In this document: positions 55,640 through 64,000 of the stretch, in pieces
How the letters are laid out: each line of letters begins with the position of its first letter
Numbering within the stretch: position 1 is the stretch's first letter
Notes under the pieces: generated by a model
Databases searched by the model: none
What the model was told of the DNA's origin: nothing
Seen by the model: the letters and a program-made list of their open reading frames with translations, nothing else
Origin: Malaya genurostris
Taxonomy: Eukaryota; Arthropoda; Insecta; Diptera; Culicidae
Length of the DNA stretch: 64,000 bases
Assembly (NCBI RefSeq): GCF_030247185.1
Contig: NC_080571.1
Location: 210,672,880 to 210,736,879, forward strand
Reading direction: 5' to 3'
Program-made: the position numbers and the translations under genes

Positions 55640-56691
55640 CGAGTAAATCAAACGTTTTGTCTTTCTTATGAAGAAAGTCTATACATTACTATTATGAAGA
55701 AAGTCTATACAATCAAAATCAACGTTTGCACGGAGGGCCGGAAGGCCGAGTATAATGTACCATTCGAATCAGGTTGTCGAGATCGCAAAATATCTGTGGT
55801 TGTATGTGAAAAAACATGCTCTTGATTTTTTCGGAAATGGTCAAAGTATTGCTTTCCCATTGAATTGAATTTTGAATTTTATCTGGATCTGACTTTCGGT
55901 TCCGTACAAACAATTTAAAAATATGCACTCAATTTCCTCTGAAATTACTGAAATTAACGCTCCCATAGAACGCTTTTGAATTTTATCGTCATACGGCTTC
56001 CGGTTCCGGAAATGCATGGTGTTAAGTGAAAATATTTCAATTTTAATAGTATGTTTACTTACATGGCGACATGAAAACTAATAATATTTTGGGATCCAAA
56101 ATGCATTTATTTCATTATAAAAAATATTCAAAGATTAATAAAAGTATTGTCCATTGCTAGTTACTGCTTTTTCCCACCTCTCGAGCAATTTTCGAATTCC
56201 ATCTCGAAAAAATGTCTCGTCTTTTGAGGTGATCCAAGTACTGCCAGATCGTACTGAATCCGTCTTACAACCAGTAATCAGAGGGAGCAATGTCAAGAGA
56301 ATACGGCGGGTGCGGTAAAATGTCCCAGTTTAGCGTTTCCAAATATTTTTTCACGATTTTTGCGACATGAGTCCAAGCGTTGTCATACAGGAGAACAACT
56401 TTATCATGTCTGTGCTTGTTTGCTTGCTTTCTTCTCAAATGCACAGCTCAAACGCATCAATTTACAAACTTGGGTTCATATAAAAAGTATCACATTCTCA
56501 TAGAACGCTATTATATTTTATCAGGATCCGACTTCCGGTTTCGGAATTACAGAATGATATGTGCAAACATCTTAAAAAATATTCACACATATTTCTCAGA
56601 AATGGTTAAACCGATTTAAACAACCTTAGATTTAAACGTCTTACAATCCTATAGAACGCAATTGAATTCCGGTTCCGAAATTAGGGCTTGT
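55640..56691 (+). repeat. Family A array repeat, copy 6, interrupted by mariner
   Basis: Starts near 55655 with gtctttcttatgaagaaag and accattcgaatcaggttgtc, and has unit cores near 55890, 55990 and 56528 (ccgacttccggtttcgg). A mauritiana-type mariner fragment interrupts at about 56100-56440. Confidence 0.55.
56140..56440 (-). pseudogene. Mauritiana-type mariner transposase fragment
   Basis: The minus strand reads VVLLYDNAWTHVAKIVKKYL, then HPPYSLDIAPSDYWL, with 34 residues between the two catalytic Asp residues (DD34D). After a deletion and frame change it continues STWITSKDETFFRDGIRKLL and ERWEKAVTSNG. The motifs resemble Mos1-type enzymes rather than the irritans copies elsewhere in this window. 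No terminal repeats are visible. Confidence 0.7.
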
Positions 56692-56702
56692 TCGTCACAA
56701 AA

Positions 56703-56909
56703 GTCCCGGGTTGGCGGTTCAATGCACAGTACGCTGGTCTTACAAGCCAGTTGTCGTATGTTCGAGCCCCGACCTGGAAGGATTCATAGTGTCAGTAGGA
56801 TCCATAGTACTAGCCATGCAATGATTCTGTACACTAAGGATCGGCTGCGAAGTCTGTTGAAACAGAAAGGCCAAATTCCATGAAAGGAATGCAATGCCAA
56901 GACTTTGAC
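56703..56909 (+). mobile_element. SINE family V, full copy with target duplication
   Basis: Very close to the 26.7-kb copy. Flanks TCGTCACAAAA (56692-56702) and TCGTGACAAAA (56910-56920) match at 10 of 11 positions. The tRNA-like head has the same anticodon arm (ctggtcttacaagccag) and B-box gttcgagcc. Confidence 0.85.
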
Positions 56910-57059
56910 TCGTGACAAAATCTTGACACCTCTAAATACGATAACTTCTGGGAACACTTCACCAACGCGTGTAATATTTCGCAGACTGATTAACCGTACA
57001 TTGTGTAAAATCAATTTTTGGTTATACTGCAAGCTTTTAGATCTGAGATAACATCGAAA

Positions 57060-57900
57060 GAAGAGTAAGTGCGAAAAGAAATTGCGTGCGGTCGCGATGA
57101 AAGTCCGGATCTGTCGGTAAGGAAACTTGCTAAAGAGCTCCTACAAAAAAAGTTTCATGCAAACATTGTTCATAGCGTTCTTCAACGCGAATGTGAAGCA
57201 AATATTGCGGAAGAAACTAAATCTTACGGTACGTACAATGGCTAGAAAAATAAAAATATTTCCAACTTTCTTGCATACTTCCAAGCACCTTACACTTGAA
57301 GTTGTATCATGAATATTTGATGGAATTTTCCTTATGTGGCAGAAAAACCTGAATCAGCTTCCCGGAATGTCTTTTTATACTGCCACACAATAGAACGGTG
57401 TAGAGGAGCTTTTCATGACGAAGAAAAACATCATGTTTACAAAAAATATTTGGTTTGGCAAGCAATATACAGCTGTGGTAGAGCAAGCCAAAGCATCATC
57501 ACTATCGGAATCACAGTAAACAAGGAAACATACCGTGAAGAATGCCTAAAGAAGCGATTATTACCATTATTACCAAACGCAGCCATGATGCTCTCTCGCT
57601 ATTTTGGCCACGCTATTCGTGCCACTTGGCTAAGAATGTTTTGGAATGATATAGAGTGAATATAGTCTATGTTGTACTGAAAGAGATTAATCCTCCTAAA
57701 TACCTGGAGTTACGACCAATCGATTGGTATTAGGCTCTCGTAAGGGAGAACTCTCTCAATAGAAACAACAACTTACAACAATGGAAAATTTCGAAAATCT
57801 TGGAAAAAAGCGACATAATCGTTGCAGTGGAACCCTAATGGCTGAAGTAAACTCAAAAGTTCGTAGTTTCTTCGTGCAGTCTAATCAAGTAGCTGCAATT
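57060..57900 (+). pseudogene. DD37E transposase remnant
   Basis: Plus-strand remains of an ITmD37E-like transposase. SPDLSVRKLAKELLQKK (HTH region) lies near 57098-57150. KYLVWQAIYSCG followed by TYREECLKKRLLPLLPN is in 57336-57590. Beyond frameshifts, SCHLAKNVLE and KEINPPKYLELRPID occur near 57620-57730, where the last catalytic Glu position reads Asp. Stops and shifts throughout; ends not found. Confidence 0.65.
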
Positions 57901-58009
57901 AGTTTTAAGATGACTAAAAATGCACAATTAAATGAACGAGAAAAGCATTTTAGATAGAATTAACAGCAAATTTGTTTTATTTCAAATTCAATCCTTTCAT
58001 ATTTTTTCG

Positions 58010-58545
58010 CGAATAAGCCTTAGAGGATGATAAGTAGAAACATTTCAATGTCAAGAGTATGATTATTTACTAAACACCATGAAAACAAAAATGTTTTTTG
58101 AACTAACCATATAATTTTCAAATAGTATGTGTCTGGCTAGTTGATAGTCAAAAAATATAATTTCGAACATTTCGGACTATGGTGAAAAATTCCAAAAAAA
58201 GAATTCGCTTCATTTTCTCAGAGATGTTTAAACCGAGTTTTACAAACTTAGACTGAAATGAAAGGTATTACGGTCTCATAGATTGGTATTGAATTTAAAA
58301 TCCGGATTCGATTTCCGGTTCCGAAATTTTAGGGTGAAGTGTGCTTAAAATCTCATACCGTAATTTTGAGTGACGAAGCAAGAAAAAGGAAAAATCTACA
58401 AAATTTGGCTCTAAACTGGTTACAAATTCAACAAGCTATGCTAGCTTATACCCGAACAAACTTTCTTGTTGTTATTACAAATTCCTTGAAAATTTTCTGA
58501 AGAATTTCTTAGTAATATTTATGAAAATATGAATAAATGAGAAAG
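58010..58545 (+). repeat. Family A array repeat, copy 7 (partial)
   Basis: The unit core at about 58309 (cgatttccggttccgaaa) is preceded by tcagagatgtttaaaccgag, tttacaaacttagactgaaa and tgaaaggtattacggtctca, in the standard unit order. The tail near 58535 reads aaatgagaaaggtac. Confidence 0.55.
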
Positions 58546-58552
58546 GTACTGT

Positions 58553-59480
58553 AGGGTGTTTTTTAAGAGGCTTGTTTTTTCAACAGGGATTACTCTATTG
58601 TCTGAAACTCACGAAACTCGCGACTACTCAGTAATGTTTGGCAAATCATCATGAATTTCCAGAACAAAGCATTCAAATCGTGGAAATTTATTTTCAAAAT
58701 CAGTGTTCAATTAAAACTGTTAATAGCGCAATGCTGGTGGAATCATCGGACCTTATTTCTTTAAAAATAAGGAAGAACAACGCGTTACTCTACAAAATCT
58801 GGATGTGGACGAAATGTGGTTTCAACAGGATGATGCCACCAGTCATATTGGGGCCTAACCAATCGACTTATCGAAAAAAACACTACAACGACAACATTAT
58901 TTCGGGAACTTGCCCCGGTAACCAATAAGCACATACTAGTGCCGCATTATGAAAGTAAATAACCACTAATTGGCATATCAATCGCATTTGAGACTGAATT
59001 AAAGCCGACTTTGGCAAAATCTACGGTTATTCATAGATAATGTTTAATCATGGCTGGTGTGCATTCTGAAAGCAGAATTCTGATTGATTTACAACAGATG
59101 AGCTTTCAGATTGCAGATATAGAGCTATAAGCATTTTTGGTGCTCATAAAAGGCTATTTTAATGCCATTATTAGTGCTTACTGGTTACCTGGGTGACCGG
59201 TGAATACGCATACGCGTTCGTGTGATTTGCGCCAGTTGATTATTTTCTGTGGGAATGCGTGAAGTCATTGGTTTATGTGGATAAACCAGCCACAATGGAT
59301 GCTTTGGAAACCAATGTTCAATGTGTCATTGCTGAAATACGCTTTCAAATGCTTGAAAAAGTGGTTGAAAATTTGACCTCCAGAATGACTTTTGTGAAAA
59401 ATAGTCATGGCGGCCATATGCCCCGAAATCATATTTAAATGTCAATTGTCAAGAAATTATGTACCAAATAAAAGCAAATG
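58553..59480 (+). pseudogene. DD41D-type ITm element remnant
   Basis: The left end agggtgttttttaagaggct resembles the terminal sequence of the element at 2385. Coding pieces follow: VDEMWFQQDDATSH near 58805-58850 (second Asp) and, after unrelated or decayed sequence, PVDYFLWECVKSLVYVDKPA near 59236 (third Asp), then EIRFQMLEKVVENLTSRM and the C-terminus near 59445. No right terminal repeat is seen. Confidence 0.6.
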
Positions 59481-59847
59481 CTTGTGTTTCATTTAAATTT
59501 CAAATCATTTAGATTCGCCAGATAGTGGTTTCAAAGCTCTAGAACGGTATTGCAGCTTGGTTTCTTGTAATCGTCATCTGATCGTGTTGAAACACATAAA
59601 TTCTCTTTCTTGTATGTTTAGCCTCCATTTGAAATAATTAATATCATTACATTACGTCGAAATACGAGGAAAATCCTATTTTAGACAAACTATAACAAAT
59701 CAATTCGCACCCTCTCATTCTGCTACTAATCAATAGCGCGGTATAATCAAATCGACAGCTTTCTATTGACCAAATGTCTATGACACGGATAGGTATAAAA
59801 TAGGAGCTTGTGAGTACTTAATTATATCAGTTTTTAACTATTATATG
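59481..59847. other. No feature recognised
   Basis: AT-rich; a TATA-like ggtataaaatagg near 59800 resembles one in repeat H at 61555 but has no other support. Confidence 0.35.
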
Positions 59848-59985
59848 CAAAGCAAAATCTTGGCATTACATTCCTTTTGTGGACTTTTTCCTTTCTGTTA
59901 CAACTGACTTCGCAACCAATTTTGAGCGCACAGAATTATTGCATGGCTAGTACTACAATGTTACTGACTCTAAGAGTACTGGAAA
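59848..59985 (-). mobile_element. SINE family V, head-truncated copy
   Basis: Only the body and tail survive (aaatcttggcattacattcc through gcatggctagtactacaatg and actgactctaagagt). The tRNA-like head is lost, as in 5' truncation. Confidence 0.6.
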
Positions 59986-60067
59986 TGTTTTCTTCACAAA
60001 TTATCAATGTGATAAATCAATTGTTAAAATTCGGCCAGTCTAACGTAACGTAAAGTAATCGGAAATA

Positions 60068-61360
60068 ACAGATCGGCTGAAAAGTTCGTATCGTTTCTAT
60101 GAGAGGGCGCCACTAGAATTAAATCCATACCATTTTCAGTTAGTACCAACCTTCAAAAGATACGTGTATAAATTTGACAGCTGTCTGATTATTAGTTTGT
60201 GAGATATTGCATTTTGAGTGAAGCTACTTTTGTTATTGTGAAAAAAATGGAAAAAAAGAAATTTCGTGTGTTGATGAAACACTACTTTTTGATGAAAAAA
60301 GTGCCGCCGATACCAAAAAATGGCTTGATGAGTGTTATCCAGACTCTGCACCGGGCGAAGCAACAATTCGTAAGTGGTTTGCAAAATTTCGTACTGGTCA
60401 TATGAGCACCGAAGACGATGAACGCCGTGGACGTCCAAAAGAGGCTGTTACCGATGAAAACGAGAAAAAAATCCACAAAATGATTTTCAATGACCGTAAA
60501 GTGAAGTTGATCGAGATAGCTGACACCCTAAAGATATCAAAGGAACGTGTTGGACATATTATTCACGAATATTTGGATATGAGAAAGCTTTGTGCAAAAT
60601 GGGTGCCGCGTGAGCTCACAATCGATCAAAAACAACAACGAATTGATGATTCTGAGCAGTGTTTGGAGCTGTTATATCGAAATAAAACCGATTTTTTTCG
60701 TCGATATATAACAATGGACGAAACATGGCTCCATCACTTCACTCCGGAGTCCAAACGACAGTCAGCTGAGTGGACTGCACGCGATGAACCGAACCCAAAG
60801 CGTGGAAAGACTCAACAATCGGCCGGTAAGGTTATGACGTCTGTATTTTAGGATTCGCATGGTATAATTTTCATCGACTACCTTGAAAAGGGAAAAACCA
60901 TCAACAGTGCTTATTATATAGCGTTATTAGAGCATTTGAAGGAAGAAATTTTAAAAAAAACGGCCTCATTTGAAGAAGAAAAAAGTTTTGTTTCATCAAG
61001 ACAATGCACCGTGTCACAAGTCGATGAAAACCATGCTGAAATTGAACGAATTGGGCTTCGAATTGCTCCCTCATCCACCGTATTCTCCAGATTTGGCCCC
61101 CAGTGACTTTTTCCTGTTTTCAGACCTCAATAGAATGCTCGCTGGTAAAAAATTTAGAAGCAATGAAGAGGTAATCGCTGAAACTGAGGCCTATTTTGAG
61201 GCAAAGGATAAATCGTACTACAAAAATGGTATCGAAAAGTTGGAAGATCGCTATAATCGCTGTATCGCCTCTGATGGCAGTTATGTTGAATAATAAAAAC
61301 GAATTTTGGCAAAAAAATGTGTGTTTCTATTAAACGATACGAACTTTTCAGCCGAACTGT
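60068..61360 (+). mobile_element. Irritans-type mariner, complete ends (1293 bp)
   Basis: Terminal inverted repeats ACAGATCGGCTGAAAAGTTC and its inverse (one mismatch) bound the element, with TA outside each (60066-60067, 61361-61362). Length and layout are typical of mariner. The transposase is disabled by three lesions, but both ends look intact. The copy at 24446-25699 is very similar, so both derive from a recent burst. Confidence 0.9.
60247..61293 (+). pseudogene. Mariner transposase (irritans subfamily), three disabling lesions
   Basis: The enzyme would cut and paste its element at TA sites. It starts at 60247 with MEKKKFRVLMKHYFLM. A one-base change in an A-run near 60296 shifts the frame, and the frame then resumes with MSTEDDERRGRPKEAVTDEN. 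The HTH region, MRKLCAKWVPREL and the first catalytic Asp (MDETWLHHF) follow. At 60849-60851 the Trp codon of SVFWD is TAG. An extra A near 60955 shifts the frame again before FHQDNAPCHKS and APSDFFLFSDL (34 apart), ending ASDGSYVE at 61293. Similarity to Himar1 is high throughout. Confidence 0.85.
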
Positions 61361-61479
61361 TATGATCAGCAATTTATGACAAAATGTTCAGTAATATGAA
61401 ATAATAACAAATAACCCAAAATTATAGTTTTCTGAAATGTTTGGTTTCAACGAATATTAAAAAGAAAAACTCATGACGC

Positions 61480-61860
61480 ATGTTTGTCTCTCGTGTCCGG
61501 ACGACGGATTTGATGCAATGAGCGACATTGTACTTTCGGGTTACCAACTGGATAGGTATAAAATGCAAAAATTGACACGTTACATTCATTGTAGTAAATT
61601 GATTATTAAAGAACTTTTTGATATTTTCTTCTATTGAATTATTGTAATTCGTACCGTGCGCATTTTTAAAGCCAAGTAATCGTACTTTAGTATAGGTGCA
61701 TCGTTACAATTATGGGAGTAAAAAAAATGAAACCTTGTATAATTCACACAATGTATCAACTTATGAGAACGATTTTAGATATTCAGAAGTATGAAGGTTT
61801 ATTCGTATTCACGTCATCCAGTCCATGCTATTACCCACCCCCTTTTTACACAAAAATCAA
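61480..61860 (+). repeat. Dispersed repeat H, copy 3
   Basis: Aligns to 47575-48035 over the blocks ctttagtataggtgcatcgt, gtaaaaaaaatgaaaccttg, attcacacaatgtatcaact and tttattcgtattcac. A TATA-like ggtataaaatgcaaa at about 61555 may correspond to the TATA box in copy 2. The stem-loop is not present. Confidence 0.45.
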
Positions 61861-61879
61861 TTTTTAAAACGATCGGACT

Positions 61880-62035
61880 AGAATGTACATGAACAGGTAA
61901 AGAAAGTGCAAAAAAGTACAGTACAAAATACAGAAAGTACAGGAGCAAGCACAGAAAGCACAAAATCAAGCACAGAAATGAAACGAACAAGTACATAAAG
62001 TACTGTGAAAAAAATGCATGAACAGGTACAAAAAG
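61880..62035. repeat. Degenerate tandem repeat of ACAGAAAGTACA-type units
   Basis: Irregular units of about 11-13 bp (acagaaagtac, acagaaagcac, aagcacagaaa, aacaggtaaag) across 150 bp. No coding value. Confidence 0.6.
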
Positions 62036-62740
62036 CAGGGTGGCAAGTGACCACGAAAATCGAGAGAACAGGGAAAAAGTCGGGAATTTGGTTTTACCGG
62101 GAAAAAGTCGAGAATTTTAGTGCAAGTCCGGGAAAAAATTTACTAGTCCTAATCTTAGTAACGATTTTCAGCATCATGATTTTTCTGATACAACAAATGA
62201 AAAGATGAAGGCCATTTTATGTTTGAACTAGAAGTTCAGTACAAGTTTTGATACTTCTTCTTGTCCCTCACAGGTTCAATGGTACACAATCCATTGAAAA
62301 TGAAGTCAACACCTCAGTAATTTTAATTCAATAAGCGCTTTCTTAGTTGGCATCAATAAAAGCACAATGAATGCTCATAATGAAAAATAAGAATAATTTG
62401 GATACATCTGCTGGATTTCTATTAAATCTTGACCTATATTAGAAAAAATTCCAAGTGCAAATGACAGTTTCTCTTTCAATTATTACTGTATTTTCTAACA
62501 TTTTTTTAACAGCAGATCGAAAGTTGATAGTTTCAGTCGTTATTCTATGCAAAGTGTAAGATAGAAGGATTGCCTATAGGACCATAATAATTGAAAGAAA
62601 GAGTAAAGAAACAGGAACTGTCATTTGCACTTAGAACCTTTTCTAGTGTTTTTCTTCAAATTTCATAATAAGTATGCATAATGGTAAAAGTAACATCAGG
62701 TAACATGTTTGATAATTTTTTTAAAGAAATCTTAGGGGCC
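62031..62740. mobile_element. Possible hAT-type element end with CGGGAAAAAGTC repeats
   Basis: CAGGGTGGCAAGTGACC near 62037 is followed by three copies of a gggaaaaagtcgrgaattt-type string, an arrangement of terminus plus subterminal repeats. The opposite end may lie near 62755 (ttgccagcc), but no target duplication was found. An inner palindrome occupies 62436-62646. Confidence 0.35.
62436..62646. repeat. 210-bp inverted repeat (MITE-like)
   Basis: The left arm agaaaaaattccaagtgcaa continuing through atgacagttt is mirrored at the right by aactgtcatttgcacttaga. Further inner blocks (tctttcaattatta against taataattgaaag) also pair. Non-coding. Confidence 0.6.
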
Positions 62741-63109
62741 GTGTTTTTAGTTGCCAGCCAATAATTTCCCTAATTTCACTAAAATTTGTCTCAGTAATGT
62801 CAAATTGTGACAATACTTGTTTAGTAATCTTGGTATTGATTTCAATAGGATCCACAAAATCGACAAAGCTGTCGACTTTTATTTTATCCACCGTTTGCAA
62901 GAAGTATTTGATTTCCTTTTTTGACGGCTGAAATTGGTTTTTCAGAGTTCGTAAGAGTCTGTTCAGTGTCGATGATAGGAGAGTAAAATCTAGATCATCT
63001 CAGTCACTAGAGGCATAGATTGTTGTCGTTTTTCCGTTCATTTTAAGAATTCTAGAAGGATTTCGTTCTCTCGCCAAAACCCAACTCTAAAAGAATATCG
63101 CATATGTTT
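62741..63109. other. No feature recognised
   Basis: AT-rich sequence without supported structure. Confidence 0.35.
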
Positions 63110-63330
63110 TTTTAGCAATAGTCTCTCGTCTTCATGTGCACCTCGTGCACTGCACAACTGGCCAAATAGGCTCTGTAAGAACTTGTATGCATACATTCAG
63201 GAGAGGCTTCAGTGCCTTATGCTTATGGCAGTTGAAAACAAATTGCTGTCTCAGTTGCAACGTCGAAACGGTTCTGATATCATATCATATAAGCAGTGCA
63301 CAACTCGTAAATTTTGTCACGAGACGTGAT
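63110..63330. mobile_element. Deleted inverse copy of the 51681-52430 hAT-type element
   Basis: The reverse complement matches both ends of that element: ctcgtgacaaaatttacgag near one end and ccagttgtgcagtgcacgag near the other, plus the inner block gcaatttgttttcaactgcc. About 500 bp of interior is missing and the CAGTGG terminus is damaged. Confidence 0.6.
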
Positions 63331-63438
63331 TGGTTGTTAGAAGTAATCGGGTTTGAGGGAGGAGTGTTGTGCTTTAGTTCATTCATTTTTAATTTTTAAC
63401 CTTATACTATACCAGGCTAAAAAAGTATTGGAATATAC

Positions 63439-63828
63439 TAGAGATGGACAGTCCGCGTACGGTCCAAAAGAACTAGTTTTCCTCAAATATTAAGTGAACT
63501 GGAGTTCTTTATTGAAGAATGATAGCTCACTATTCTTCTAAATAGAATAGTCTTTCAAAACGTTTGCTGGTTTGAGGAATCTGGTAGAACTTCGCGAACT
63601 TTGAAAATGTATACAAAAGAGAATGATTATTGGTAGAACACATGCAACAAGACTTTATTATTATTGAATCTGTTAACTACAAAATATAATTTATAGCTCT
63701 CATATTATTTTCGAAGAAACATACAAAGTTTCAGAAAAACGAAAGAACGGTTCAATAGAACTAATTATTTCGGTACAACTATCAAGTTTTCAACAGTTCT
63801 TTGAAATAAACGGTTTTGCTCATTTCTA
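63439..63828. mobile_element. Small hAT-type element (390 bp)
   Basis: Ends TAGAGATGGACA and the inverse of TAGAAATGAGCA pair with few mismatches. The octamers GAATATAC (63431-63438) and GAATACAC (63829-63836) match at 7 of 8 positions. The interior is non-coding and contains several agaact/agttct-type strings. Confidence 0.65.
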
Positions 63829-64000
63829 GAATACACTCCTAACTTGTATAAGTTTTAAGAAGGACTGATTTTCCAGATAGCCTTTGAAAGACTGATTCAG
63901 TGGTAGTCTTGAAAGAGATTGAATAGCTCGAAAAATAATTATTTTCTTTTAATTGTAAGACTTTAAATTTAATTTTCAAATAACTGATGATATTTCTAGA
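63829..64000. other. No feature recognised
   Basis: AT-rich sequence to the window end; its first eight bases are the right target duplicate of the preceding element. Confidence 0.35.

Noticed and set aside
1..64000. CRISPR array or bacterial genes
   Set aside because: No regularly spaced direct repeats with unique spacers were seen; repeats are transposon-derived and composition, SINEs and ITm elements are eukaryotic.

Overview
This is a repeat-dominated stretch of an animal nuclear genome, most likely a mosquito (Culicidae). There are no operons, no bacterial-style genes and no uninterrupted host protein gene. Diptera/mosquito is inferred from the set of transposable elements: DD37E, DD37D and DD41D members of the IS630-Tc1-mariner (ITm) superfamily, an irritans-type mariner close to Himar1, tRNA-derived SINEs, a CCHC ORF1 of a non-LTR element, and large arrays built around a CCGACTTCCGGTTCCGG motif. 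Every transposase or ORF1 seen is broken. I recognise no host gene; a few exon-like or promoter-like signals are listed at low confidence.

Layout. 0-5.4 kb: a small hAT-like element, a fold-back derivative of a DD41D element (2385-3307), a mariner 5' scrap and an older DD41D remnant. 5.7-6.4 kb: first GC-richer unique island. 6.4-17 kb: repeat arrays of families A and B, a long inverted-repeat MITE, a hAT element with a perfect 8-bp target duplication (10246-11063), a LINE 3' end and the second unique island (13.1-14.7 kb). 17.2-19.9 kb: a 2.7-kb palindrome bounded by TTAA. 20.8-22.9 kb: third island. 24.4-27.5 kb: two mariner remnants, one carrying a SINE with a perfect 14-bp target duplication. 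27.7-28.6 kb: fourth island. 29.3-34.9 kb: nested MITE, hAT, SINE, DD37E and LINE pieces. 35.8-38.2 kb: fifth island, with a TATA-like box. 38.5-44.5 kb: family A and B arrays, a hairpin MITE, an ORF1-only LINE interrupted by a TTAA element, and a DD37E transposon interrupted by a Penelope-like retroelement fragment. 44.7-46.2 kb: sixth island, with the best exon-like signal. 46.6-52.8 kb: SINEs, a histone-type stem-loop inside a dispersed repeat, a second fold-back ITm element (48640-49577) and a hAT with perfect 8-bp duplications. 53.3-54.4 kb: seventh island. 54.7-64 kb: LINE ORF1, SINE, mauritiana-type mariner, DD37E and DD41D scraps, the best preserved mariner (60068-61360) and two more hAT-type elements.

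The strongest general observations are these. (i) Two unrelated ITm elements independently carry the same rearrangement: the 5' end and DNA-binding half are gone and replaced by an inverted copy of the element's own 3' end. (ii) The large TTAA palindrome is far more similar between its arms near the centre than at its edges. (iii) A two-subfamily array repeat shares one head sequence and recurs at least nine times. (iv) Nesting is heavy enough to give a relative order of insertions. The unique islands are the only places where host regulatory or exonic sequence looks plausible.
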